Positions 25,001 to 38,776 of a DNA stretch of 64,000 nucleotides are shown here, piece by piece. The stretch spans positions 4,277,499-4,341,498 of the forward strand of contig NC_092565.1 of assembly GCF_037975245.1 (NCBI RefSeq), in the 5' to 3' direction. Under the pieces are notes generated by a model. That model was not told the origin of the DNA, ran no database searches, and saw only the letters and a program-made list of their open reading frames with translations. The DNA comes from Apostichopus japonicus. Its lineage: Eukaryota; Echinodermata; Holothuroidea; Aspidochirotida; Stichopodidae. The number at the start of each line of letters is the position of its first letter. Position 1 is the stretch's first letter. Made by a program: the position numbers and the translations under genes.

Positions 25001-27713
25001 GAACATCTCTCTCTCTCTCCACTTCTCTCTCCCTTATAACGCTGACATCTGAAGTAAAAAAAAATAATAACCACCTCCTCCTCTCTCTCTCTTATTAATA
25101 TACATAGAAACACAAGGCGAGACATAATTCCAGCTCGCGACTGCAGATTCTTCGTTCAATAACAACCACGCTCGTATATTTGCTACAATAAATTGCATTG
25201 AAATTACAAGGAGAAGAGAACAGAGAGAGAGTGAGTGAAACAGAGAGAGAAAAAGAGAAAGAAAAACTCAGCTGGGAGTTTAATTAAGCATGTACTGGCG
25301 AGTAGAGAGAAGGCTATGCATGTTTACTTCTTATGAACACCTGTGCGGCGAAGGCCGCGGTAGGTCTGTCACGAACAAAGAACAGAACAAAGAGAAACGG
25401 CTGATACTGCTGCATATATATATAGATGTTATATGAACTACTGTCTGTCTGTTATTATATAGTAATATATTTCTCTACACTTGGGAAGGTATACAGTGTT
25501 GATTTAATGAATTGGCGTTCCATAAAGTTGATTTTAACTGCATTCACGGGTATTGTTCAAGTCGTTAACTAGTTATTATCAGTATTTTCTTTATAGCCTA
25601 TATGTAGAAAGTGATAATTAATTTGGTAAATATTGGCAAGTAAATATTTGACATTTGGAAATTGGAGGACAATATTGAAGACGATGGATTGTTTAAATTG
25701 ATCATGCATTTAACGAAGCTTTATATACGATTGTGTGTGTGATATATATAGATATATAAGTCCACGTTATGAGCGTTACGTCAGACGTTGTGTGCGCTGA
25801 ATTGTATGGTAAGCGTGCGCCGATTGGGGCCAAAAATATACGATGAGGCTTGGATTTTCACAAGATACTGATTTGACAGTTATCCAAATTTTATGATCGT
25901 TTAACTGTTCAACCACCGCTTTGTGATTCCACTAAGATATGTCTCATAGGAGGATAGTCCCTAGAGTGGTGTGCGGGGAATTAGTGGACAATAAGCCACA
26001 CATTTTAGGGGGAAAGTATATACTTTTTAGGGGGAATAATACTCGCTGTGATAAACATTTTCCATTGTTTTTATTATTTTGGCCTATAGCCCATGTACAG
26101 GACACGACGTACTGTGAAAAACGTCCATACGTTGCCTTAGCATTTTTTCATCTCTCCACTTAGCCAAAACATAGATAATTTCAATATGAATTATTCTATT
26201 AAATCAAAATTATTTAAAAAAAAAAAATAAAAGAATTTTGAAGGTTCTTTCCAACCAGTAAATTATACTAAGTTTTAGACAACAGTGTTCATGACTTGAG
26301 TTATGGTATTCAAGTAAAACTGTCTCTGACGAAGTTTCTGCAACGTATCTATACTCTTTGACTAACTATTATTTCAAAATATTAAAACGATTTTTTTTCT
26401 ACAGACTGATATTTTTTTAATAATCACCTCTCTTCTGCAATTCGATTTGTGGCAGACAGCAGATCCTAAAAAATAACTTTCCATAAAGTCTTTGTTGTAG
26501 GAATCTTTTTTTCTTGATATGATCGTATATTTGAAACGATTTTTTCTGTCATATACTTACAATAAATTAATCCATCTAGTTTAATTACCAAGATTAATCA
26601 TATACGTATAAAAGGGCACTTAAAAGTATCCGTTGATGTTGTCACTTAATTTTTTTTTTATTCTCCCCCCGAACAGCTGTTTCTCCGCCGCATTCTGAAA
26701 TATAAGAATATCACAAGACAAAAGGTTTTCTTGCGCTCGCTTTTCAATAAAAGTGAAAATTCCTCATAATGAGTCATGAAACTGCAGGCAATTTCGTCGA
26801 ACATCTCCAACCCACGTCTAACGGTTAATTACAGGAAGCCATCTGGTTTGCAAGAAAGGTTAGTGCAAACACAAGTGGTTTGCCGCTACGATTGGTCTTG
26901 TTGGCTCTCTCTCTATTTCTATCTTCTCTCGCTCACTCTCTTTATGATAAGCGAATTGCCAGGCATTCTCGGGGCTGCGGCAAGCAATTTGGAGTTGTCA
27001 CCTGTCGCGGAGGACGTAGCGAGGCCGCGCCAGATTATTTGACGTTTGTCAGGCGTAATTTGAGCGCAATTGCTATAGCATCGTTTTGGGAACATCTGGT
27101 TGCCTTTCAGCAGACAAGAACTGTACGAAACGGGAATTCTTAGCGCAGAGATCCGGAGAATATAAGGACAGTGTAATATAGGTAGTTAAGAGAGAGAGAG
27201 AGAGACACGGATATGTGTTAGCCTACAAATCGTGGTGTGGGATTCTGCATAAATGGACGGACACTTGAGGTTAACTCTTATTTCTTGCCTTGATTTGAAA
27301 TAATATACTTCTCGTAGAAAACCACCGACTTTATGCTATGACTGAAAACTTTGGATAATGGTGATTAAAGATAAGGTGTGGTTTTAGACGGTATTATTTG
27401 GCTCTGTTTTTACTAAATGTATTATTACTTTGTGCGATATTTGCTGTGAAAAAAAACAGAGTGAAATGCACTGAGAAAAGCGGTTGCAGCTTTAAAGGAG
27501 AAACTGACATTTATCTTGACAAAAGTAGCCATCCCTAACTGATCAACAGGTATTTAATGGAACAATTTGATCAGTCAAGGACCACCACACCGCAGGAATG
27601 TCAAAGGTGAAGTAAAATTATCCATAATTTCTTGTTTTACTAACGCGGTCATTTTACACGAGAGACTTATCATCAACGAGTTACATCAGGGAATTGATTT
27701 AAAAAAAAAAAAT
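25001..27713 (+). promoter_or_regulatory. ATOH8 upstream region with CT/GA tracts and candidate TATA box
   Basis: Polypyrimidine or polypurine (GA)n-like blocks occur at about 25008-25030, 25081-25092, 25215-25265, 26905-26940 and 27191-27205. E-box motifs (CAGCTG near 25269, CATCTG near 26838) are present. TATAAGG at 27161-27167 would place a start site near 27190 and leave about 0.5 kb of 5'UTR. No in-frame ATG precedes 27714, and the frame reaches 27567 without one. The promoter call is inference. Confidence 0.35.
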
Positions 27714-28832
27714 ATGGAAGCGTTGACTAGCGAACTCGTTGAACGTAAAGTCACCCCCAAGAGGTCGATTAACCGTAAAAAACGTCGAAAGCAAAGAGAT
27801 CCGAAACGGTTATCGTTTAAAATCAAATTTGATGGCACTTCAGATAAACCATCAGCGTGGTCTGAAAATACTACCAGCAACCCTGAAGATACTTCACTAA
27901 CCCAACCAACGACGACGACTGGCGAAAGTGACGTTGATTCTGGAATTGAAGGGACACTAGAGAAACATGTTGTGGATTTGGCACCTCGTAGTCCAGTTAC
28001 AAATGGCCCGTCCAGTTTTATACAACCAAACTTATCGGATGACGAAAACCAGAGCGATACCGCTCTAGATCTTTCGAGAAACGGTGTCCGTGCAAAGTTA
28101 ACTCAGTCTCAAGTTGTTAGTGAGGACAACGAAATTGATGATAATCACACTAGGGGCAGCGGGAACGGTAATTTGAAAACTGACAGTGGGATGAAACGTG
28201 CGGCTACATCGAAGATAGCTTGGCAACACAAAATGTTTAAAGTTACCGATTCGCTATCTTACAACCGAAAGCGACTTAGGACCGAGAGGTTGCAGCAGAC
28301 ACATTTATTACATTCCTCATCCTCTAGTGGAACGCTGGTTCCACAAATTGAGCCTGATAGAACCTCTTTCGAACATTCAGTTACCATGGCAACATCTGGC
28401 TTACATGTTAGGCTAGGCTCACAGCCTATCATTACTCGGGCTATTGAAAAGCCATGCTTCGATGAAGAAATAAACAATAACGCTGCCGTACGCAGAACGT
28501 CCAAGAACAAGCCTGACACCTTTCAACAGCTTCCAAATGGACACAAGGGACTGAATCGGTCACGAAGAATCGTGGCGAATGCCCGTGAACGGAACCGTGT
28601 GCATACAATAAGTGCAGCATTCGAAGGCTTACGTCGAGCTGTGCCCTGTTATTCACATAATCAAAAGTTATCTAAGCTCGCCATCTTGAGAATCGCCTGC
28701 AGTTATATCTTAGCGCTGGCAAATTTAGCGGATCTTGATTACAGTCCAAGTCAGAACAAGCTGTCTTTCAGTGAATGTGTGGATCTTTGCACAATGACAT
28801 TACAAGCGGAAGGTCGATCAAAGAGGAAAAAG
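27714..28832 (+). CDS. ATOH8: ATOH8/net-family bHLH transcription factor, first coding exon
   Basis: The exon encodes 373 residues and ends at donor AAG|GTGGGT in phase 0. The basic region RRIVANARERNRV (284-296) is followed by helix 1 (VHTISAAFEGLRRAVP), a short loop and helix 2 (KLSKLAILRIACSYILALANLADL), then the family-specific SFSECVDLCTMTLQAEGR. This C-terminal block and the intron just after a basic RSKRKK match ATOH8 rather than atonal or neurogenin. The N-terminal part has a basic cluster (about 16-32, likely NLS), Ser/Thr/Asp-rich disorder and ALDLS (117-121), which resembles a CtBP-binding motif. ATOH8 proteins bind E-boxes and act in differentiation. The start is the first ATG in the frame. 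The protein is incomplete because the last, probably short, exon was not identified. Confidence 0.92.
28380..28393 (+). promoter_or_regulatory. X-box-like palindrome inside ATOH8 coding exon
   Basis: GTTACCATGGCAAC is an excellent match to the RFX X-box consensus, but it lies in coding sequence (Val-Thr-Met-Ala-Thr), so function is doubtful. Confidence 0.2.
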
Positions 28833-29081
28833 GTGGGTAACGTTTCTTCCTTTTTTCTTCTTCTTTTTTTGCATTTCTTCTGTTCTTTGTCTTCCAATCT
28901 TTGAATTTCTTTCACATTAATTTGACAGGGACAGTTTCATATATATTTATTTGTAGTTCATATACATGTTATTTACCTCGTGAATCTCAAATTTACAGCC
29001 GTTTATATCATAGACTAGTCCAAATCTCCCATAATCTTATAAAACTGGTGATTCTGTGGTCATTGTTTCATTAACCTCAGT

Positions 29082-29129
29082 AAACTTTGAATATCGTAAT
29101 ACAAGTAAGTTTGAATATCGTAATACAAA
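29082..29129. repeat. 22 bp tandem duplication
   Basis: The unit TTTGAATATCGTAATACAA occurs twice with a few bases between. Simple local duplication. Confidence 0.85.
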
Positions 29130-29633
29130 AAAGTTGGATCGTTAATCAACATATTCATCAGCCTCAATCAGGTTACACATAATGCGCCCTATGGCATATG
29201 CGGGCAGTTTCCAACACACGGTATACTGCCCTCGGAAGTTGAAAGTCGAAAGTTGTAAAGCTGAGGGTGCAACCTGCTAATTTATTCCCAAAGTCTTTGA
29301 CAGGGACACGGCATACTGGACAATTCAGTGCCTCGATCAGGAAACTTCAATGGGTAACAACTAACAAAAGTAACAAATTGTTCGTGACCTGCGTGACCTT
29401 GATTTGTTTGTAATGTACTTCGTCATGTTAATGGAGGATAACCATTATAGCATGGCCACTCTAAGGAAACTGGTCACTGATGCTCAGATTTTAACATGCA
29501 AATTGACTGAATCCCTCAACTAACATTTTGACTACCGTTTAGCAAGTTGTAATATTCTCAAGTTTGGGGCAGAATTGATGACATTTTAAGAAGCAGATCC
29601 AAGAAAGATGTCAAGAAAGAAAATGTTAGTTTC

Positions 29634-29662
29634 AATATATATATATATATATTTTTTATTTT

Positions 29663-29730
<68 letters not shown>

Positions 29731-29734
29731 TTAT

Positions 29735-29801
<67 letters not shown>
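29634..29801. repeat. (TA)n microsatellite
   Basis: Nearly uninterrupted TA repeats in two blocks separated by a T/A-rich spacer, ending in GATATAGATATAGATATG. Likely to extrude cruciforms; open frames across it are artefacts. Confidence 0.97.
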
Positions 29802-32382
29802 GATTATCTCTAGAGATCTTTAGAGATCTATCCGTTCGGGATTTTCAAACTCATTACAATTTCAAATATCATCCTCATTAAATGTATTTTCTTCAAACAA
29901 TGCGCAAATAGTACAGCACATATATATTAATTTCTAACTGTAGGCCAAAATTAGACAGCGATGATGCCAGGTATATGAAAGAAAAAAAAAACCCAGTACA
30001 CTTCATTTAGGTTTGCTGTCCATAAAATGATTCCGTTGTAAATCAATATTATGTACACTTTGTACATTGATTCTTCCAAGGAATAAAAATAGACAATTTC
30101 GTCGACCACTTACGGCATCGTTTTTCAATTGCTATACATTTAGTCGCTTCAAGCAACAACCAGCTGGCGATGGGCCTATTATAGGTATGGTAGAACATGC
30201 GTGCCATTATTATATCATATTATACTCGTTACTTATACTTTTTTTTCTTCGCATTCATATATATAAACCAACCCAGCTGAGTATGTCAAATATCAAGCCC
30301 GAGGGTTACTGATCCCTCGAATATTAAGTTACAGAATCGAGGCGGCATTTTGAACCGCGGAATTTGAAACATCTCTCGACAGGTCTCGAGAGAGGTGGGT
30401 TACCTATCAACATATCCATATCGTACTAAGATGATGGGTGACAAATGCTAAAGAGATTTCACTCTAGTGTCTAACTTACACATCATGAAACAGTCTTCGG
30501 TAAAAAACGTCAGGTTGTAAGCCTCCTATCATGCCGACTTGGTGAGCCTAAGGGCAATCAAAGGTTATTTTTCCCCCGAACAGTTCTAGCGTTCTAGAGC
30601 AGAAACCGCTAAACAATCGACATGTTTAGCAAAAAATTGCGGAACATAATACTACTATGTATTTTGGCGCCGATACTCACCACCGGTGATTTTTGACCTG
30701 TTAGATCCAATGTGATTTTAATTATGCCACGATATGCATTTATACACTAGCATCCTAAATTCCTAATACCCCTTGCAGTGAAGCCTGGATGGTCGCTCAC
30801 CGTTGGGCTACTATACATAAGGTTGTATGTATTTATATATTGTGTGTCTACATACGTAATCAAAACGTTGTTCGGGATAGTTGCTCGAATCCATATACAC
30901 CCTTTTTAGGCTTTCCCAAAATATCTCGCCGACTTGTTCATGGGTCCGCATCATATATCACATTATAGGCCTGCCTGAGTTTTCGTCCGCAGTTTGCACT
31001 TATTACACTCTTTTCATTAAGTTAATACATTGTGGTAATTAGTTCAACTCATGCAAACATTACCGTAAATCCCCAGACTAAGAAATGAGGTTATGGAATT
31101 CAATTATGAATGATTTATTAATACACAATTAATTTAATACGTTACCTAGTTTAAAGGGAATCATGTCATCAATTTGGAAAATTAAAAAAAAAAGGTGAGA
31201 ATAAAACAAAACAAATATCATGATTAGTTTCGAAATTATTGACGAGAGTCTCATTAGACATTGCATATATGTTATACATTGTATATGTGAGTTAGACTGT
31301 AATTGACGAGCCTCAGATGTTTAAAGCGACATTCCCCTTAAATTAATTAAGTTGAATAGAAATACAAACCGGACTGACTGAAGTACTTTTTAACAGTCTA
31401 CATATTTATCTACAACATATCAAAGCTAATTTATGCCCAATAGTGAAGAATATGTTCCAGTTGCACATGTGACCTAGTACTATAGGTCCATTATGTTTAT
31501 GAACCAACATTTGACAAAAACCTTTTTAAGAACCAGCATCAGTTTACAAGAAATGAACGATACGGCAAAAAAACAACAGTGGTTCAATGATGTCATATTT
31601 ATACTTGCTCGAGCCTCCAGTCTTGTCAGTAAACTCATATTATGTTCCATATGGTATAATAGATTACGATGTTTTTTACCTCCTCAACTGTTGAATATGG
31701 GAGGGGAGAGGAGGGGATTGAATTTCATCACTATCATGTAGAAGTCATTCATGACTTCTCCTTTAGTGTTGAATCGAGTCATTTACATATATATAGGTCA
31801 ATTTAATTTTCTGACTCGAGTCAAAGTAAAGTTTGCTTCTTTAGTCCCTATTTCTTTTTAGGAGGAAGAACTTTAGAAAATAGTTTATTCAAGTCTTTGA
31901 AAACTGGTTTACATTTGTGTCATACCTCGCTTCATTTACATTGATTTCTACACGTGACCTTATACACGTATATATATATATATATATATCAGTGTTAAAA
32001 GGTAATTACACATGTTTACATTTACGTCGTAACCCATATAGATCTAAACGCCGTTAGTGTGATTTTTACTGCCGTTGACAAAGCAAAAAAAAAAAAGTGG
32101 GGGGGGGGGTGGAAGAGAGACGTCTGCAAATAAGCATTTGTCAATAAAGAAATAACTGAAGCACAGGTAACTGGCGTCAGTATCACTGTCAATTATATGG
32201 CGTTGTACTACCTGCATACAAACAAGGTTTTAATAAAACGAGAACACCAATGATATTATACTGCTTCGGTGACATGCACTCATTCTTGTTGTCTATATGT
32301 GCACGAGCCCAAACTTATCAAATCAATACCACTTGACATTTATACAAGTTTGCGCATATATAGGACTACATATGCATGTTCG

Positions 32383-32384
<2 letters not shown>

Positions 32385-32432
<48 letters not shown>

Positions 32433-32585
32433 CTATATATATATATAGGCTATATATATATACATATATACATATATATATATATTATATATATATTATA
32501 TATATATAAATATATTATATATATATATATATAGATATACATATATGTATATATACATATATATATATATGTATATATATATATT

Positions 32586-32616
<31 letters not shown>

Positions 32617-32694
32617 ATGTAGACATATATATACATATATGTATATATACATATATATACACATACATATATATACACATACATATATATATAG
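32385..32694. repeat. compound (TA)n / TATACA microsatellite
   Basis: 310 bp of TA repeats with interspersed GGCTATATATATATATAGGC palindromes and ACATATATGTATATA variants. Long open frames on both strands here are artefacts. Confidence 0.97.
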
Positions 32695-34300
32695 ACGCTG
32701 ATTCGCACTTTTTACCAATTTTATCAGTTACGTTGAAAGATCTTGAGTCCTCTTGTAAGAGGTCGTCATAACATTGAGCAACCAATTATGCTTAAAAAAG
32801 ACAAAAAAAGACTGGTTAGTTAACAAGTTTGTAGAGTTCTTATAAATGACGGGTTATCATGGTAATTCAGAGAAAAGTTTTCCTTCAAGTTAAGAAATAC
32901 ATAATGATATACAGGTTTAGCACGAGAACTGAGGACCATCAAATATTCATACGGGTCGAAAATCTGAGGTGTTTCATTTCTTAGAACAATATGCTGGTTT
33001 CTCCACTCATCATATGGTTACTTTGTACGGGACAGCACGTTCTATTTCGTTTTGTTTTTAAAAAGAAAAAAGAAAATAGGGGAAAGAGAAATGAGTAAGA
33101 TACAAAATTATAAGAATGTGTGCGTAAGAGATGAGGTGGAGAAGGGGGTAGGTCTGGAGGGTTATGTTTCGTTTGATGTTCGGGTTTTCAAGGGATTCCG
33201 CATTAAAATATGCCAAACGCCAGGAATGATCCTTTAAGGCTTAAACTGACGATGACTCAGAAACACAACCCTGCATGATAACAGTCTACAAACTTGTCAA
33301 ATTTAATTTTAATAAATTAAGTACCCCTTTTAACTCCATTCAATTCTTTGAAGATTAAAAAAAAACAAAAAAAAACAACATAAACCCAAAACATAATTAC
33401 GATACAGTTTCCTATATGAGTCATATATACTTGCGTAGACCCAGATAGAAAGCCGGACTGCATTGCTGCTTATTTATATATATGTATAATTTATATAGAC
33501 TTTTAGAACATTTTGAGCCATGCCTGCCTGATGGTTCTGATCTAAAACCATTTGACGACAACGACGATGGATATACGGGATGTCATTTCCTGGTCTTTCA
33601 CTTAAGTCTGTGTAACAGCTGCTGCCTGTTCAAATCCAACTCAAGATGTGTCATTTTACCGCCGTTGCGTTTACCATTCCAATTTAATGAATACTTTGCC
33701 CATTAACCAACCAACCACGGGATGACGCGTGTTGGCAACCAGCTGCTCTATGTAAAGTGGTTGTGTGTATAGGGTACACGTTGTAACACAGTTCGTGATT
33801 TAGCGACGGGATTTACGGGATCCCACCCCCTGCAGATGAACATTATTCCATTAACCCCATCCCCTCGATCTCACAACCCCCCCCCCCTCCCAAAAAAAAA
33901 AATCACGGTAAGCTAAAAAACATAAACGTGAAAATATTTCAGCAAAAATTCGTTCTTGATACACCAAAATGCGCGCATGTACATTCGGCTTTAAACCCCA
34001 TCCCCTGACACGCGAAACACGATGGGGATACATTTTAGAAGATTTATGATTATTTTCGACATTATCGGTAATTTATGTAACGTGTATGACACAAATCAGA
34101 ATATACGCATGTCATCCGTATATGACGTTGTATTTATCATACTATTCTTTATAAAACGACCGATTTTGCCTCGTCCTGAATTTGTATTTTTGCCAATCGC
34201 CGAGAAAATGGATTTGTACAGAAAAAAAGGCGGTATTCTCACGAGAAATCATGAACGTTAAAATAGAAACTGGAATGCTGAGAATAGCTACAAGCGATCA

Positions 34301-34501
34301 TTGATCATTTTCTTTCGAATCCTGACATTTACCTCGTCTACTAGATTTGCCGTCGCTTATGAATTTTCTTACATCCTCTGCAAGCAGCTGCTTCCCATCA
34401 ACTATCGCGGCTGTGCTCGGCGTTTCCTGTTCTGAAGGCGAAATCCTTGCCATATGATAAACTCGCCACCGCGACGAAATATCATACATTAACATTGTTT
34501 T
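34301..34501 (-). CDS. short open frame of uncertain status
   Basis: A minus-strand frame begins MLMYDISSRWRVYHMARISP and ends KCQDSKENDQ before a stop, about 65 residues. Its codon use looks less AT-biased than the surroundings. A possible donor (CGAG|GTAAAT) lies near 34333, so it could instead be part of a spliced exon. No family recognised, no signal peptide or membrane segment. It may be noise. Confidence 0.2.
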
Positions 34502-36522
34502 TTTTTGGTTTTTCTTGTATAATATATATAAATATGTGAAGGTGTATGTGAAAGTCTGTGAAATGCAATCCTGATCCACTTAGGCATCTGGCTACCGGGG
34601 GTTGTGTCTATATACCGACAAGTGTTTCTAATGAATATTTAACTGTTTCAATGAATTATGAAAAAAAGGGAAAGAGAAAAAAGGGAAAGCTATTTCCTGC
34701 TGTTATAAATATACCAAGGATCTGAACGTTCTGTTTGTGTCGATAACCATACTCCATATCCATTCTATGCGTCATAGATTTTCTCAAACACGAAAATACT
34801 TCGGGAACATTAAAATATTTTTAAAAAAAATTGGAGGGAAAGTATCTTGATGTAGCAAAACTACCAAAGTGTGCTAGTTTCCTGCACATGATAGCCTATA
34901 ATCAACTTCTCGTTGCAACATTTTCGTACTGTATAGGGCATGATCCCGACAGCCTTCACATCATTCGACAATGTGATGATTGTAATGAGCTACCGTACTT
35001 GCTTAAACAACTTAGATCAATATGCACGGTTTCGCAACTAAAGCTATAACTTAACTATACAAGCATATCCTCCTATTGCGATTAATCATTCCAAACATCT
35101 GCCTTTTGATAACAAACAAAAAAACATATACTACTACGAATGTCTTCAAAAAAGTTTACTCGAAGCCTAAAGCCAACTACTGTTTTACATGGAATATTTT
35201 AATCTAGGCTCACATTTTACATCAATCATAACGTAAACTATATGCACGGTCAAAAATGTCACCGAATAAGCATCCCGTAGTACATAAAGCGGACGGACGG
35301 ACGGATAATTCTCGATTTCATTGTCGAAACATTGCAAGTCGGTGCTCATTATTCTTACTTATGATTTTCAGCGAGGCTCTCTCGCAGCTGTGTTCTTCTT
35401 GTGATTGCCTAGTCATTCCACAGAATTAGTCTGTCAACCTCATACGGTACCCCCGAGGCAGTTAAAGGGGTGTATTAATATTAATTGCACCAAACAGAGT
35501 GCATTCACATATGAACTGAGTAAACGCCCGCTCTTACGTCTGAAAACATCTGTCGACGGAAAAAACTCGTTGCTATGGTTACTAATTGTTTCCCGCGCTT
35601 TGGTGTTTGGGGGGAAGAACATCAGAACAAAAGAGATCCAACAAACTCGTGCAAGCTTGAGACTTACATAAACATAAGCAACAAGAAAAAGAAAAAATGT
35701 AAAAAAGAATAAAAAACAAAGATTTTGTTGCAATGATTGGATTGCGCCATGGTAACGCGATAGAAGGGGAAAACATCTATCGATGATATAATGATTGAAA
35801 AATGAGTGAAGAAACTTAGAAATAGAAGATTTTAAAAAGAAACAACCTTGGAAATAGCCTGTAGCTCGATTTTAAAATTTTGGTACTTAATATTGGTAAA
35901 CTTACTTTGTGTATGTTGTGTGGAGAAGGCCCATTATGCTAAGGTTTTTTGGTATTACATTACATACATAGTCACAATGAACACATTTTTTTAGACCATG
36001 TTTTTTAAGATGACAGTTTTTACGCCTTTGAATGCAGACGGCTTTGGGCATAAAGTAACACTTTTTTTTTTAATATAACTTTTGATACGTTCGTTCGAAA
36101 CTGTTAGAAAACAACCTTTTCCTTTATCACTTTTAATTATTGAAAAATTACCCTTTAAAAAAAGAAATTAATTAGGGCAGTTCCTCAGACACAACACAAA
36201 ACTCAATCAATTTGTAACTTCTAACTTAATGACCCTTATTGACATTTTATCTCAAAGGTTTCATTTAACTTTAAAGAGCAAAATACAATTGTTTTCCTTT
36301 CTATTCATTGCAACGGTAAATCATGGACCGTAATGATAATTTTGTTTTCATTTTTCTTTTCCATTTTCTTTTCTTTCTCTTGTAGTCACATGACTAACCG
36401 CCATCGAAGTGATCCATAAGAAGAGCAGCAGGGACATTTTCATCCAAGATATCAGAGAAGGCTGGGGTGGGGGAGGGGGAGGGGTGGTTGGGTAAGGGTT
36501 GAGTGGATTCTGTCTCACACAG

Positions 36523-36699
36523 TTATGGTCAGTAAACAGAAGCTCGAAAGTGGCTGATATGATGGTTACCGGAAGCAAATCTTCTTACGTAACCATGGAC
36601 GTAGCCAGAAAGACGGAGACTGCGAAAAGGGGTCTAAAACCAACCGCTGACAAATCTATTTCCCTCCGACAGAAAGTGGTATCGTCCTGGAGTCATTGA
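36523..36699 (+). CDS. weak candidate for the ATOH8 terminal exon
   Basis: A pyrimidine-rich acceptor (TTCTGTCTCACACAG) is followed by 58 open codons and a stop. Its phase 0 agrees with the ATOH8 donor at 28833. The encoded tail is Lys/Ser-rich with no known motif. Vertebrate ATOH8 ends almost at once after this intron, so a 58-residue tail would be unusual; another short exon is equally possible. Confidence 0.15.
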   Translation, partial: LWSVNRSSKVADMMVTGSKSSYVTMDVARKTETAKRGLKPTADKSISLRQKVVSSWSH

Positions 36700-37682
36700 A
36701 TAATACCACGCTGAGCTACATATGTCAACGAATTTACACTATTATGGATGTAACGGTGAACAATCTTTTAAATACATTGTGTTTTAATTAGTTTCGTGGT
36801 GTGCAAACACATTGGGGGAAAATGCAGTGAGAAGAACGAGCCAAAAAAAAAAGCCGCACTCTTACTGACTACAGGTCCTACTTGGCAGGGAGAACAAACT
36901 GTTGGCATAGGAGGTCGGAAGGGGGATCTTGTACAGAACAGGTTGCTATATATACACTTCTTTTGATGATTGAATGCCGAAGAGAACAGTTCGGATTGCG
37001 TTGAAACCATTGTAAAAATTTTGCCAAGAAATACTCGACATGAGTCATAAGGTTTGGTCGTTTTTTTGGCTTGCTTACGTTTGTGCACAAATGTGAAATT
37101 TTCTTTTCTTAGGTTGATCATATTTAGTTACGAATTTTCCATTTTTTTATTAGTCAAATGATATATATATATCTTGTACTTAAAAACATTTAATTTTAAC
37201 TGCAATAAGAACACCTTGAGTTATTGAATTTTCAGTCCAACAATGCTTTTAATTTTTTTTTATACAAAGCAAATTAAAAGGCTTAGCCTATACTAACCGT
37301 ATGACTGTTGATCATGGAAATCAGTAAAATTGCAATATCTAAAAGAAACTAAATTTCGGTGATTGCGAAGAAATTACACGTAGGCTAAATTTACAAGAGC
37401 CTTAATAAAGCACAAAGGGCAAATATACGACACCATATGATACAATATTTTATTTTTATTTTTTTTATAGAACAATATTTTCTACGTGTTAGAAACGTTT
37501 TGTTTGTAGTGAATTGCAGGAAAGGGGAGGGGTCGGGTCGGGTGGGGTTGTTTTAGTATACTTTGTGGTTAAGAAATAAATAAATTCACATTTTCCATCT
37601 CTTCTTATCATGGCTCGTCATTGTCCACAATCAGCATGACCGTAGACCACGAAGAGGCGAAGTGGGGTGTTGTAATCTTGGG

Positions 37683-37730
37683 CCGTCGGTGTCGGTTGGG
37701 GGTGTAAGGGGGGTGTAAGGGGGGGTGTAA
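37683..37730 (+). repeat. G-rich short tandem repeat
   Basis: Three successive GGGGTGTAAG-type units with growing G runs, a candidate G-quadruplex sequence. Confidence 0.75.
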
Positions 37731-38735
37731 GCATTCGACCGGCACTGGGTTGGCTGGTTACCATGCCTCTTAGAATTACTAAAGCACACAAGGAAATGTT
37801 ATCGTCTTCAACTGTAGGTGTATGCTTGTGTGTGTTGGGGGGGGGGGGACTATGGAGTGTATTAAATTACACGATATCGCTTCGGTATGGAATCATACGG
37901 AAGCTTAAGTGTTGCAGATAAGAAGATAATGTTACCGATAGTTGGCCCACGTGTTACACCCTCCCCATCTTTGGTATATTGCAATGATGTAGACGGTGTA
38001 CACACATTACACGATGCATAAGTTAGCCCGAGTCCCCTGCAGCACGTAATCATGATGCCTATGAGTGAAATCCGTCTTTACTTTTATTGCCACGTGATGT
38101 AGCATTAATTTATGTGGATCTCCGTCAGTGTTTTGTTTTTCACCAATAGTATTGTTTATTTATTACCTAAGATTAGTATGTTGTAATGACATTTTTTTCT
38201 GTTGTCAATGTTTATCATATTGCTACATTCATTGAAAGCTCTGTTGCGATGATATAGTTTTGCGAGAAATTAAATGTGAAAAGAACAGTAGTCGGATTAC
38301 AAATGTATGTTATATTTAATGTCTATATAGTATCGACTTTCTAATTCGAAAAATATAACTTTTAAGGTCATAAAAAAATGAAGATCATCCGTATTGCTAT
38401 GAAATTTGCTTCAAGAAAACAAAAGCAAAAAATGCCGTCCGTACCTTTCTGGAGGTTGTATAGCCCATGCCCAGTTTCAGACAGGGGTGCATGGCGGGAA
38501 GAGTAGTCACATTAAAAATGAAGTGACTCCAGCTGGCAATTGGCAGTAAATTAAGTTTATGGTTTCAATATATAAATGAAGAATAGTCACACGCTAGTAA
38601 ACGTGGACCATTGTTTTGTTTTCTAGCCTTTGTTTTGAGGACAATAGACTAATGGTGACCCTTAGGAACAAACGTTATATATAGGAATCCCCCACTCCCA
38701 CCCCATCCCCCCAAAACAGGTTTCAGATTGGTACA

Positions 38736-38776
38736 CTTGAACACAACATAAAGTGACACTTGAACACAACATAAAT
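38736..38776. repeat. 22 bp tandem duplication
   Basis: CACTTGAACACAACATAAA occurs twice in direct succession with three bases between. Confidence 0.9.

Larger units (their letters stand above)
28833..34297. other. ATOH8 intron or intergenic, no exon recognised
   Basis: Begins with the ATOH8 donor. Contains a 22 bp tandem duplication (29082-29129), (TA)n tracts at 29634-29801, 31968-31990 and 32385-32694, a small CTCTCGA hairpin near 30374 and homopolymer runs (32083-32110, 33880-33902). No coding region supported. Confidence 0.55.

Noticed and set aside
27567-27713. Upstream extension of the ATOH8 protein
   Set aside because: The frame is open but has no ATG before 27714; the apparent first residue comes from TTG. 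Treated as 5'UTR.
28833-28904. ATOH8 read-through tail after RSKRKK
   Set aside because: A consensus donor sits here and the following codons are a low-complexity Phe/Leu run, consistent with intron.
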